Shown here: piece after piece, positions 33,140 through 40,723 of the stretch | Layout of the letters: the number at the start of each line of letters is the position of its first letter | How positions within the stretch are numbered: the stretch's first letter is position 1 | Origin: JAMOQA01 sp964582785 | Lineage (GTDB): Bacteria; Acidobacteriota; Polarisedimenticolia; J045 | NCBI GenBank assembly: GCA_964582785.1 | Contig: CAZOTT010000002.1 | Span: 1-64,000, forward strand | Length of the DNA: 64,000 bases | Direction: 5' to 3' | Notes under the pieces: model-generated | Seen by the model: only the letters and a program-made list of their open reading frames with translations | What the model was told of the DNA's origin: nothing | Database searches by the model: none | Position numbers and translations under genes: made by a program

Positions 33140-34821
33140 GGCTGCCGCCGGACCGCCCCCTGTTTCTCTGCGGACCTTCCGGCGCCGGCAAGACGGCGGT
33201 GGGCCGCCGGGTCGCCGAGCTGCTCGGGGTACCGTTCGTCGACCTGGACGAGCGGATCGCGGCCCTGGAGGGACGTCCGATCCCCGCCCTCTTCGAGGCG
33301 GGGGAACGGGCCTTCCGCGAGGCGGAGTGGCGGGCCCTCGCCCGCCTCCTGACGGAACTGCCGCACCCCGGCACCGTGATCGCCCTCGGGGGCGGAACCC
33401 TGGTCCAGGAGGGGCTCCTGGCGGCGGTCCTGGACGCGGGCACCCTGGTCCACCTGGACGCCGCCCCGGGGACCCTGGCCCGGCGGCTGGCCGGGGACCG
33501 GGAAGTCCGGCCCCTGGTGGCCGGGGCGGCGGACCCGGTGGCCCGGCTGGCGGCCCTGCGGAACTCCCGGGCCGCCGGCTACGGCCGGGCGGCGCTGCGG
33601 ATCGAAACCGACGGGCTTCCCGTGGACGAGGTCGCCGTGATCCTGCTGCGGCGGCTGTGGGACCCGGTGGCCGGGCCCTGGCGGGAGGACCCCGTTCCGG
33701 TCGCGCCGGGCCTGCCGGCCGCCCGGGGCGTCGTCGCGGGGCCGGGGGCCGTGCCCGCCGCCATCCGCCCGGGGCGGGAGGATCCGGTTCCGGGCCCCGT
33801 CGTGCTGCTGATCGACGAGGACCTGCCCCACGTCCACGCGGGAGCGCTGGGACCGTCCCTCGGTTCCCTCCCGGGCGGGGACGGCCGGCTGCGGATGTTC
33901 ACCGTGCGGGGCGGGGAAGGGGCGAAGGATCTCGCCGTCGCGGCCTCCACGTGGGAAGCCCTCCTCGAGGCGGGGGTGGACCGGGACGGGGTCCTGCTCG
34001 CGGTGGGAGGCGGGACCGTCACCGACCTGGCCGGGGTCGTGGCCGCGCTCTACAAGCGGGGACTGGCCCTGTCCCTGGTGCCGACCACCCTCCTGGCCCA
34101 GCTCGACGCCGCCCTCGGCGGAAAGAACGCCCTGAACCTGGGCGGCACGAAGAACGTTCTCGGCACGGTGCGGTTCCCCCGGGAGGTCGCGATCGACCCG
34201 CTGTGGCTGGCGACCCTCCCCCGCCGGGAAGTCGCCGTCGGACTGGCCGAGGCGGTGAAGTGCGCCCTCCTGGGGGACCCCGGCCTGCTCGGCGTCCTGG
34301 GGCGTCCCCCCGGGACCGTTTCCCTCCCGTGGCTCCAGGAAGTGGCGTCCCGGGCCGGCCGGGTGAAGCTCGCCATCGTCTCCCGGGATCCCGACGAGCG
34401 GGGGGAGCGGGAGCTGCTGAACCTGGGGCACACCCTGGGGCACGCCCTCGAGGGGGCGGCGGGCGAGGGGGGACCGTTTCTCTCCCACGGGGAGGCGGTG
34501 GCCATCGGGACCGCCTTCGCCCTCCGGCTGGCGGCGGAGACGGGGGTCCTGGCCGACCGGGACCTCCCGGGCCGGGTCGAGGAGACGCTGCGGGCCCTGG
34601 GACTCCCGGTGCGGCCCCCCGCGGGGGTGAACCGGGCCGCCCTCCTGCGGCACCTGGAGCGGGACAAGAAGCGCCGCGGGGGCCGGGCCCGGTGGGTCCT
34701 GCCGGTACGGGCGGGGATGGCGGTGGTGCGGGAGGTGGAACGGGGCACGGTCCTGTGCGGTCTCCGCGGGTTCTTCGACGGGCCGGGGGAAACCGCCGGG
34801 CCGGCGGAGGCCGGGCCGTGA
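33136..34821 (+). CDS. aroK-aroB: Fusion of shikimate kinase (AroK) and 3-dehydroquinate synthase (AroB)
   Basis: A 561-residue bifunctional protein. Residues ~1-175 are shikimate kinase: Walker A CGPSGAGKTAVGR, DLDERI (shikimate-binding Asp), FREAEWRAL and ALGGGTL. Residues ~190-561 are 3-dehydroquinate synthase: VGGGTVTDLAGVVAALYKRG, PTTLLAQLDAALGGKNALN, GLAEAVKCALL, NLGHTLGHALE and SHGEAVAIG, which keep the Glu/His/His metal ligands. AroK-AroB fusions are known in other phyla. GTG 33136 overlaps the aroC stop, and the end overlaps aroQ. Confidence 0.94.
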   Translation: MRLPPDRPLFLCGPSGAGKTAVGRRVAELLGVPFVDLDERIAALEGRPIPALFEAGERAFREAEWRALARLLTELPHPGTVIALGGGTLVQEGLLAAVLDAGTLVHLDAAPGTLARRLAGDREVRPLVAGAADPVARLAALRNSRAAGYGRAALRIETDGLPVDEVAVILLRRLWDPVAGPWREDPVPVAPGLPAARGVVAGPGAVPAAIRPGREDPVPGPVVLLIDEDLPHVHAGALGPSLGSLPGGDGRLRMFTVRGGEGAKDLAVAASTWEALLEAGVDRDGVLLAVGGGTVTDLAGVVAALYKRGLALSLVPTTLLAQLDAALGGKNALNLGGTKNVLGTVRFPREVAIDPLWLATLPRREVAVGLAEAVKCALLGDPGLLGVLGRPPGTVSLPWLQEVASRAGRVKLAIVSRDPDERGERELLNLGHTLGHALEGAAGEGGPFLSHGEAVAIGTAFALRLAAETGVLADRDLPGRVEETLRALGLPVRPPAGVNRAALLRHLERDKKRRGGRARWVLPVRAGMAVVREVERGTVLCGLRGFFDGPGETAGPAEAGP

Positions 34822-35300
34822 CCAGGATCCTGCTCCTCCACGGCCCGAACCTGAACCGTCTCGGCCGCCGGGACCCGCGGCAGTACGGCACGATCACCCT
34901 GCCGGAGCTGGAGGCCCTCGTCCGGGACCGGGGAAGGGCGTTCGGCTTCGAGGTGGGGTGCTTCCAGTCGAACCACGAGGGCGCACTGGTGGACCGGCTC
35001 CAGGAGGAGACGGGGAAGGCGGCCGGCTGCCTGTTCAACCCGGGTGCCCTGGCCCACCAGAGCTACGTCCTCCACGACGCGATCCTGGACTTCGGCGGCC
35101 CGGTCGTCGAGGTGCACCTGTCCCGGGTGTCCGGCCGCGAGCCCTGGCGGCGCCGGAGCGTCACCCGGCCGGCCTGCGCGGCGTTCGTCGAGGGAGAGGG
35201 ACCGGCCGGGTACGTGCGGGCCCTCGGTCTGCTGGCCGCCCTGCTGGGCCGGGCCCCGGAACGGGAACCGGGGGCGCCCGGCGGGCGCCCCCGGCACTGA
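34818..35300 (+). CDS. aroQ: Type II 3-dehydroquinate dehydratase
   Basis: A 160-residue dodecameric-type dehydroquinase that makes 3-dehydroshikimate. ILLLHGPNLNRLGRRDPRQYG carries the catalytic Arg and Tyr loop (first 20 residues shown only in part here), FQSNHEGALVDRLQE follows, then NPGALAHQSYVLHDAI and EVHLSRVSGREPWRRRS with the catalytic His. GTG 34818 overlaps the aroKB stop. It completes the DAHP-to-chorismate set in this operon. The C-terminal codons form a GC-perfect hairpin (see 35270-35292). Confidence 0.95.
   Translation: MTRILLLHGPNLNRLGRRDPRQYGTITLPELEALVRDRGRAFGFEVGCFQSNHEGALVDRLQEETGKAAGCLFNPGALAHQSYVLHDAILDFGGPVVEVHLSRVSGREPWRRRSVTRPACAAFVEGEGPAGYVRALGLLAALLGRAPEREPGAPGGRPRH
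35270..35292. terminator. Perfect GC hairpin at the aroQ/icd convergent end
   Basis: GGGGGCGCCC (35270-35279), loop GGC, GGGCGCCCCC (35283-35292): a 10-bp stem in the last codons of aroQ, 27 bases before the convergent dehydrogenase stop. There is no T-run on either strand, so it may stop transcription only with help or just stabilise 3' ends. Confidence 0.4.
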
Positions 35301-35318
35301 CGGTTTCCCCGCTCCCGG

Positions 35319-36521
35319 TCACCGCTGCCGCTGGAAGCCGGCGTGCCGCTCCTCGAGGTTCGGGTCGCGGAGGGTCTCCATGATGTACTCCGCGAACTGG
35401 TGGCTGGTCGCGCCGTTGGGGCGCCCGGTCATCACGAGCTTCTTCTCGTACTGGCCGCAGATGTCGAGGGCCATGTCGAGCTTCTTTCCGAGTTCCGGGT
35501 ACCCGATGTGGGCGAGCAGCATCGCCGCCGCGCGGATCATCGAGGACGGGTCGGCGTACTGGGCGCGGCCCTCCTTCACCATCCGGGGGGCGGACCCGTG
35601 GATCGCCTCGAACATGGCGTACCGCTTGCCGATGTTGGCGCTGCCGGCCGTCCCCACGCCCCCCTGGAACTCCGCCGCCTCGTCCGTGAGGATGTCGCCG
35701 TAGAGGTTCGGCAGGATCATCACCTGGAAGTCCCGGCGGCGCTTCTCGTCGACGAGCTTGGCGGTCATGATGTCGATGTACCAGTCGTCGGTCTCGATCT
35801 CCGGGTACTCCTTCGCCACTTCCTGGCAGGTACGGAGGAAGCGCCCGTCCGTGGTCTTGACCACGTTGGCCTTGGTCACGATCGTCACGCGCTTCTTGCC
35901 GTTCTTCCGGGCGAACTCGAAGGCGAGACGCGCGATCCGCTCCGCCCCGGGGCGGGTGACCAGGCGGAAATCGATCGAGATGTCGTCGCCGACGTCGATC
36001 CCGTCGGAGCCGAGGGCGTAGACGTCCTCCGTGTTTTCCCGGAAGAAGGTCCAGTCGATCCCCTGTTCCGGGACCCGCACCGGGCGGACGTTGGCGAACA
36101 GGTCGAGCTCCTTCCGCATCGCCACGTTGGCGGACTCGATGTTCGGCCACGGGTCGCCCTTCCGCGGGGTCGTCGTCGGGCCCTTGAGGGTGACGTGGCA
36201 CTGCCGGATCTCCTCGAGCACGTCGTCGGGGATCGGCTTGCCCACCTCGGCCCGCCGCTCGATCGTCAGTCCCTCGATGTCGCGGATCTCGATCTTGCCG
36301 GAGGCGATCTCGTCCCGGAGAAGTTCCCGGAGCAGCCACTCGGCCTCCTTGGCGATGTAGGGGCCGATGCCGTCTCCGCCGATCACGCCGACGATGATCG
36401 GCCTGAGCTGGGAGTAGTCGATCCACTCGTCCTCGGCCTTGATCCGGGCGACCCGCTCGAACTGCTTCTCGAGCAGGCGGCCGAAGTGCTCCCTGGCACG
36501 TTCGATCAGTTCCTGGCTCAC
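35319..36521 (-). CDS. icd: Isocitrate/isopropylmalate family dehydrogenase, probably isocitrate dehydrogenase
   Basis: A 400-residue beta-decarboxylating dehydrogenase. Family marks: VGVIGGDGIGPYIAKEAEW, LKGPTTTP, PNIESANVAMRKELDLFANV (substrate-binding Ser and Arg region), DWTFFRENTEDVY (catalytic Tyr region), TKANVVKTTDG, ILPNLYGDILTDEAAEFQGG (metal Asp) and FEAIHGSAP (cofactor loop). The length and ENTED block fit an NADP isocitrate dehydrogenase of the TCA cycle better than LeuB. The GTG 36521 with GGGAGG upstream is preferred; ATG 36584 would add a shadow stretch. It has its own TATAAT promoter and is not co-transcribed with menE by need. sucC/sucD of the same cycle lie 17 kb away. Confidence 0.8.
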   Translation of the reverse strand: MSQELIERAREHFGRLLEKQFERVARIKAEDEWIDYSQLRPIIVGVIGGDGIGPYIAKEAEWLLRELLRDEIASGKIEIRDIEGLTIERRAEVGKPIPDDVLEEIRQCHVTLKGPTTTPRKGDPWPNIESANVAMRKELDLFANVRPVRVPEQGIDWTFFRENTEDVYALGSDGIDVGDDISIDFRLVTRPGAERIARLAFEFARKNGKKRVTIVTKANVVKTTDGRFLRTCQEVAKEYPEIETDDWYIDIMTAKLVDEKRRRDFQVMILPNLYGDILTDEAAEFQGGVGTAGSANIGKRYAMFEAIHGSAPRMVKEGRAQYADPSSMIRAAAMLLAHIGYPELGKKLDMALDICGQYEKKLVMTGRPNGATSHQFAEYIMETLRDPNLEERHAGFQRQR

Positions 36522-36598
36522 GGTCTCGCCTCCCGCCGTGGCGCGGGCGTCACGGCATCCGGGTGAAGGAAAAGCGTCTCGCAAAGGTTCGGGCCGGC

Positions 36599-36626
36599 AT
36601 TATAGACGGCCCCCCCGGCTTCTCCA
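36599..36626 (-). promoter_or_regulatory. Promoter of the isocitrate dehydrogenase gene
   Basis: On the minus strand TGGAGA (36621-36626, 4 of 6), 16 bases, then a perfect TATAAT (36599-36604). The leader to the GTG at 36521 would be about 70 bases. It lies in the 119-base gap after menE. Confidence 0.6.
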
Positions 36627-36640
36627 CGGAAAACGTTCGG

Positions 36641-37831
36641 TCAGGGGTCCCGGAGAAGGCGCCCTAGGCGGCCGGCGGCACCCCGGCGATCCGGTTTTCC
36701 CTCCCGGTACGGGAGTTCCGGTACGAGGGCGATCTTCCGCGGCCGGAGGGAGGGGCCGAGGCGGGCGATCGCCGCCGAGAGGCGGGCGCGGGAGAACCCC
36801 TCGCCCGGGACGATCCCGGCGGCGAGCAGGTGCCCCCAGGTGGGATCCGGGAGACCGAAGACCAGGGCGTCCGCGACCCCCGGAACGTCCCGCAGGACGC
36901 GCTCGATCCCGGCGGGGTGCACCTTCTCGCCGCCGGTGACGATCACCTCGTCCGCCCGGCCGAGGACGTGGACGTACCCCCGCCGGTCGAGCCGCCCCAG
37001 GTCCGCGGTGCGCAGCCACCCGTCCGCATCCCGGGGGTCCGGGTGCAGGCCCGGGGGCCAGTACCCCTCCATCAGGCCCGCGCCGCCGACCTCGAGCCGC
37101 CCCCGGCGGACCCGGACCCGCCGCCCGGGGAGCGGGGGACCGGACCCGTGGGCCGGGTCGGGCGGCGTCCCGGGGGGCACCGTCGCCACCTGCCCCAGGG
37201 TCTCCGTCATGCCCCAGGTGGGGAGGACCGGGACCTCGCGGGCCGCCGCCTCCCGGAGGAGGGCCGGCGGCGCCGCGGCCCCCCCGAGCAGCACCGCCCG
37301 GAGGTGCCGGGGAGGGCGCCAGCCCGGCAGCCCGCGGAAGAGGAGGGAAAGCTGGGCCGGGACCAGGGAGAGGAGGGTGATCTCCTCCTCCTCGATCCAG
37401 CGCGCGACCCGGGGAGGGTCGAACCGGGCCGGGCCCGGCACCGCCGGTCGGCCGGCGAGGAGGCACCGGAGGATGACGGCCGCGCCTCCCGCCCGGGCGG
37501 GGGAAAGGAGAAGCCCCCAGCGGTCGTCCCGGCGCCACCCGAGGCGCGCGGCACTCGCTTCCACCGCCTCCAGGACCGCCCGGCGGGAGAGAACGACCCC
37601 CTTCGGCGCGCCGGTGGTCCCGGAGGTGAAGAGCAGGAGGGCGGGAGCCCCGGACCCGGGCGGCAGCGGATGCCGTCGAACCAGGGCGGCGCGGCGCCGC
37701 AGCTCCGCCGCCGGCAGCCGGGCGTCGAGGGGCGCGAGCGGGGTTTCCGCCTCCCAGGCCCGGTGAAAGGCCTCGATGGCGTCCCGGTCCGGGCGGACCG
37801 GGAGGGGGACCGCGTGGCGGGGCGTGCTCAC
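36641..37831 (-). CDS. menE: o-Succinylbenzoate-CoA ligase
   Basis: A 396-residue adenylate-forming ligase that activates o-succinylbenzoate with CoA in menaquinone synthesis. It has the P loop LLFTSGTTGAPKGVVLS, the A5 block PTWGMTETLGQ, A7 GWLRTADLGRLDRRGYVHVL, A8 GRADEVIVTGGEKVHPAGIE and the C-terminal Lys in REGKPDRR. It is short: the N-terminal part before the P loop is only about 70 residues (E. coli MenE has 451 in all), so the large-domain start is reduced. GTG 37831 overlaps the menC stop. It is the last gene of the aroF-ubiE-men operon. Confidence 0.88.
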   Translation of the reverse strand: MSTPRHAVPLPVRPDRDAIEAFHRAWEAETPLAPLDARLPAAELRRRAALVRRHPLPPGSGAPALLLFTSGTTGAPKGVVLSRRAVLEAVEASAARLGWRRDDRWGLLLSPARAGGAAVILRCLLAGRPAVPGPARFDPPRVARWIEEEEITLLSLVPAQLSLLFRGLPGWRPPRHLRAVLLGGAAAPPALLREAAAREVPVLPTWGMTETLGQVATVPPGTPPDPAHGSGPPLPGRRVRVRRGRLEVGGAGLMEGYWPPGLHPDPRDADGWLRTADLGRLDRRGYVHVLGRADEVIVTGGEKVHPAGIERVLRDVPGVADALVFGLPDPTWGHLLAAGIVPGEGFSRARLSAAIARLGPSLRPRKIALVPELPYREGKPDRRGAAGRLGRLLRDP

Positions 37832-38919
37832 GGTTCGTCCGGGGGAAGGACCGCCCCGCGCTCCACCCGCGGGCAGGCTTCCCGCTCCCCCGGGAGGAGG
37901 AACGGGTGGGGAGCGAGGCCGCAGGGGAGGAGGCCCCCGAGAGCGAAGGCGGCGGCGGTGGCCGCCCCGATCGCCACCGGCCCCTCGAGGGCGTGGGTGA
38001 CCAGGATCCCCTTGCCGGCGCGCCGGGCGCGGTCGGCCACCTCCAGGAGGGGGAGAACCCCGCCGAGCAGGGCCGGCTTCAGGACCAGCACCCCGATCCC
38101 GGGCGTCTCCAGCGCGGACTCCAGGAAGCCGGCGTCGGCCAGGGACTCGTCCGCCGCCAGGGGCAGGGGAGCGCCGGCCCGGGCGAGGGCGAGGAGGGCC
38201 CGGCCCCCGACCGGTTCCTCGACGAAACGGACCGGCAGGCCGGCGAACCGCCGCAGGATCGCCGGGGCCTCGCCCGGCGGCAGGGACCCGTTGGCGTCCA
38301 GGGCCAGGTCTCCCCGGCCGGCGAGAAGCTCCGCCGCCAGGGTGGCCGCCGCGACTTCCTCCTCGAGGCGGCCCGGCGCCCCGATCTTCAGCTTGAACGA
38401 CCGGACGCCCGCCGCCAGGCCGGCCTCCACTTCCCGGCGCACGGAAGCGGGGTCGTGTCCGCCGACCAGGGCGTGGACGGGCAGGGGAGCCGGCCGGGCC
38501 GGCCCGCCCAGGAAGCGGTGGAGGGGCGTCCCCGACCGGCGGGTCAGGAGCGCGAGCAGGGCGGTCTCCGCGGCGAACCGCGCCGAGGGCACGGGAGACA
38601 TCCCCGCGAGGAGGCCGGCGACCAGCGGGGCCAGTTCCCGTGCCCGGTCGGCGACCCCGGCTTCTTCCCGCGGGGGCGGAGGATCCGGGAGCCGCAGGGG
38701 GAGGCGCGCGATCAGGGCGGCCAGGTCCGCCGCGGCCTCCCCGGGGGTGTCCGGCGACCACCCGCGGAGGGGAGAGGCTTCCCCGCGGCCCGCCCGTCCC
38801 TCCCCGTCCCGCAGCTCCAGGATCGTTCCCTCCCCGGGACGAAGCGCCCCGCTTCCGGCGAGGAGCGTTCCCCGCTCACCGGGCGGCCGGGGGAGCAGCC
38901 TGCCGGAGACGATTCTCAT
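37828..38919 (-). CDS. menC: o-Succinylbenzoate synthase
   Basis: A 363-residue enolase-superfamily enzyme that dehydrates SHCHC to o-succinylbenzoate. Active-site parts are present: KLKIG (K-x-K), LALDANGSL, VEEPVGG and LAADESL (three metal carboxylates), and VLKPALLGG (second Lys), with the SHAL-type ILVTHALEGPVAI near the C-terminus. ATG 38919. It starts 15 bases after menA and overlaps menE. Operon position and neighbours leave little doubt about the pathway. Confidence 0.92.
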   Translation of the reverse strand: MRIVSGRLLPRPPGERGTLLAGSGALRPGEGTILELRDGEGRAGRGEASPLRGWSPDTPGEAAADLAALIARLPLRLPDPPPPREEAGVADRARELAPLVAGLLAGMSPVPSARFAAETALLALLTRRSGTPLHRFLGGPARPAPLPVHALVGGHDPASVRREVEAGLAAGVRSFKLKIGAPGRLEEEVAAATLAAELLAGRGDLALDANGSLPPGEAPAILRRFAGLPVRFVEEPVGGRALLALARAGAPLPLAADESLADAGFLESALETPGIGVLVLKPALLGGVLPLLEVADRARRAGKGILVTHALEGPVAIGAATAAAFALGGLLPCGLAPHPFLLPGEREACPRVERGAVLPPDEP

Positions 38920-38934
38920 CCGTTCCTCCCGCGA

Positions 38935-39852
38935 TCATCCCAGGGCGATTCCCAGGGCGAGCAGCAGACCGTGGACGAGGGCCAGGCGGGCGGCGCGGCC
39001 CAGCAGCCCGATCCACTCCGCGGGCACCCGGGCCCGCCGGACGCCGCGGGCGATCCCCGCGGCGTCCGGGGCCGCCAGCAGCACGATCCACGGCCCGGCC
39101 CCGGTCAGTCCCCCGAGATGGAGCGCCGCCGGGACCCCGGCGAAGGCGAGCAGGAGCAGCCCGGCCACCTCCCGTTCTCCTCCCCGCCGGCCGAGGAGCA
39201 CCTGGAGGGTCCGCTTCCCGGCGGCCCGGTCCGTGTCCAGGTCCCGGAGGTTGTTCACCGCGAGGAGCACGGTGGTCGTTGCCCCCGGTCCGAGGGCGGC
39301 GACCAGGGCCGCCGCGGGGACCCGCCCGCAGGACACGTACGCCGTTCCCGCCGTCGCCACGAGGCCGAAGAAGACCAGCACGGAGAGGTCCCCGAGGCCG
39401 TGGTAGCCGAGGGGCCAGGGCCCCCCCGTGTAGGCGAGCCCGGCGAGGATCGAGACCGTCCCGATCACGATCACCGGCCAGCCGGCGGTCCACGCCAGGT
39501 AGAGACCACAGAGCGCGGCGAGGAGCCAGGCGGCGGCGGCGGCGGCCCAGGCCCCGGCGGGAGAGAGCAGGCCCGAGGCGACCGCCCGGGGAGGTCCCAC
39601 CCGCTCCCGGTCGGTGCCCCGGACCCCGTCCTGGACATCGTTGGCCAGGTTCGTGCCGACCTGGATCAGCAGGGCCCCGGCCAGGGCCGCCAGGACCGGT
39701 CCCGCCCGGAAGCAGCCCTCCCGGAAGGTGCACGCGGCCCCCACCGCCACCGGGGCGACCGCCGCCGACAGGGTTCGCGGCCGGCAGGCGAGGAGCAGGG
39801 CGCGGACGCTCCCCGGCGGGGGCAGGGAAGGTTTCCGGGCCGGCGTCGTCAC
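38935..39852 (-). CDS. menA: 1,4-dihydroxy-2-naphthoate polyprenyltransferase
   Basis: A 305-residue integral membrane UbiA-superfamily enzyme that attaches the isoprenoid tail to DHNA to give demethylmenaquinone. It has eight or nine hydrophobic spans, LACRPRTLSAAVAPVAVG at the start, the first Asp-rich motif NLANDVQDGVRGTD and the second NNLRDLDTDRAAGKRTL. Asn and Asp ligands for Mg-prenyl diphosphate are kept. ATG 39852, between menB (15 bases) and menC. Confidence 0.94.
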   Translation of the reverse strand: MTTPARKPSLPPPGSVRALLLACRPRTLSAAVAPVAVGAACTFREGCFRAGPVLAALAGALLIQVGTNLANDVQDGVRGTDRERVGPPRAVASGLLSPAGAWAAAAAAWLLAALCGLYLAWTAGWPVIVIGTVSILAGLAYTGGPWPLGYHGLGDLSVLVFFGLVATAGTAYVSCGRVPAAALVAALGPGATTTVLLAVNNLRDLDTDRAAGKRTLQVLLGRRGGEREVAGLLLLAFAGVPAALHLGGLTGAGPWIVLLAAPDAAGIARGVRRARVPAEWIGLLGRAARLALVHGLLLALGIALG

Positions 39853-39867
39853 GCGGTCCTCCCCGCC

Positions 39868-40692
39868 TCAGGGGAAGCGCGGGTACCGCCGGAAGTCCGG
39901 CTTCCGCTTCTCGAGGAAGGCCCGCTTCCCCTCCTTCGCCTCCTCGGTCAGGTAGTAGAGGAGGGTGGCGTCCCCGGCCAGCTGCTGGAGGCCCGCCTGC
40001 CCGTCGCAGTCCGCGTTGAACGCCGCCTTGAGCAGGCGGAGGGCGGTCGGCGAGAGCTCGAGGATCCGGCGGCACCAGGCGATCGTCTCCTCCTCGAGAC
40101 GGTCGAGGGGCACGACCGCGTTCACGAGTCCCATCGCCAGGGCCTCCCGGGCGTCGTACTGGCGGCAGAGGAACCAGATTTCCCGGGCCTTCTTCTGGCC
40201 GACGATCCGGGCCAGGTAGCTCGCCCCGTACCCCCCGTCGAAGCTGCCGACCCGGGGCCCGGTCTGGCCGAAGCGGGCGTTCTCGGCGGCGATCGTGAGG
40301 TCGCAGATCACGTGCAGGACGTGCCCGCCGCCGATGGCGTACCCGGCCACCATCGCGATCACCGGCTTGGGCAGGGTGCGGATGCGGCGCTGGAGGTCGA
40401 GAACGTTCAGCCGGGGCACTCCCCGCTCGTCCACGTAGCCGCCGTCGCCCCGGATCTTCTGGTCGCCGCCGGAGCAGAACGCCTCCGTGCCGGCGCCGGC
40501 CAGGATCGCCACCCCGATCGCGGGGTCGTCCCGGATGTTGGCGAAGGCGCGCATCATCTCGTCCACGGTGCGGGGACGGAAGGCGTTCCGCACGTGGGGC
40601 CTGTTGATGACCACCTTGGCGATCCCCTCCTCCGACTTGTAGAAGAGGATGTCCTCGAACCCGGGGATTTCCTTCCACTCGACTCCGTTCAT
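39868..40692 (-). CDS. menB: 1,4-dihydroxy-2-naphthoyl-CoA synthase
   Basis: A 274-residue crotonase-fold enzyme that closes the naphthoquinone ring of o-succinylbenzoyl-CoA. It shows NRPHVRNAFRPRTVDEM, FCSGGDQKIRG, MVAGYAIGGGHVLH (oxyanion hole) and GPRVGSFDGGYGASYLARIV, then the RQYDAREALAMGLVN block and the C-terminal FLEKRKPDF. ATG 40692 with GGGAGAG upstream. It is 31 bases after menD. Clear orthologue. Confidence 0.96.
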   Translation of the reverse strand: MNGVEWKEIPGFEDILFYKSEEGIAKVVINRPHVRNAFRPRTVDEMMRAFANIRDDPAIGVAILAGAGTEAFCSGGDQKIRGDGGYVDERGVPRLNVLDLQRRIRTLPKPVIAMVAGYAIGGGHVLHVICDLTIAAENARFGQTGPRVGSFDGGYGASYLARIVGQKKAREIWFLCRQYDAREALAMGLVNAVVPLDRLEEETIAWCRRILELSPTALRLLKAAFNADCDGQAGLQQLAGDATLLYYLTEEAKEGKRAFLEKRKPDFRRYPRFP

Positions 40693-40723
40693 CCCGTGCT
40701 CTCCCTTCGGACCCTGCCGGTCC

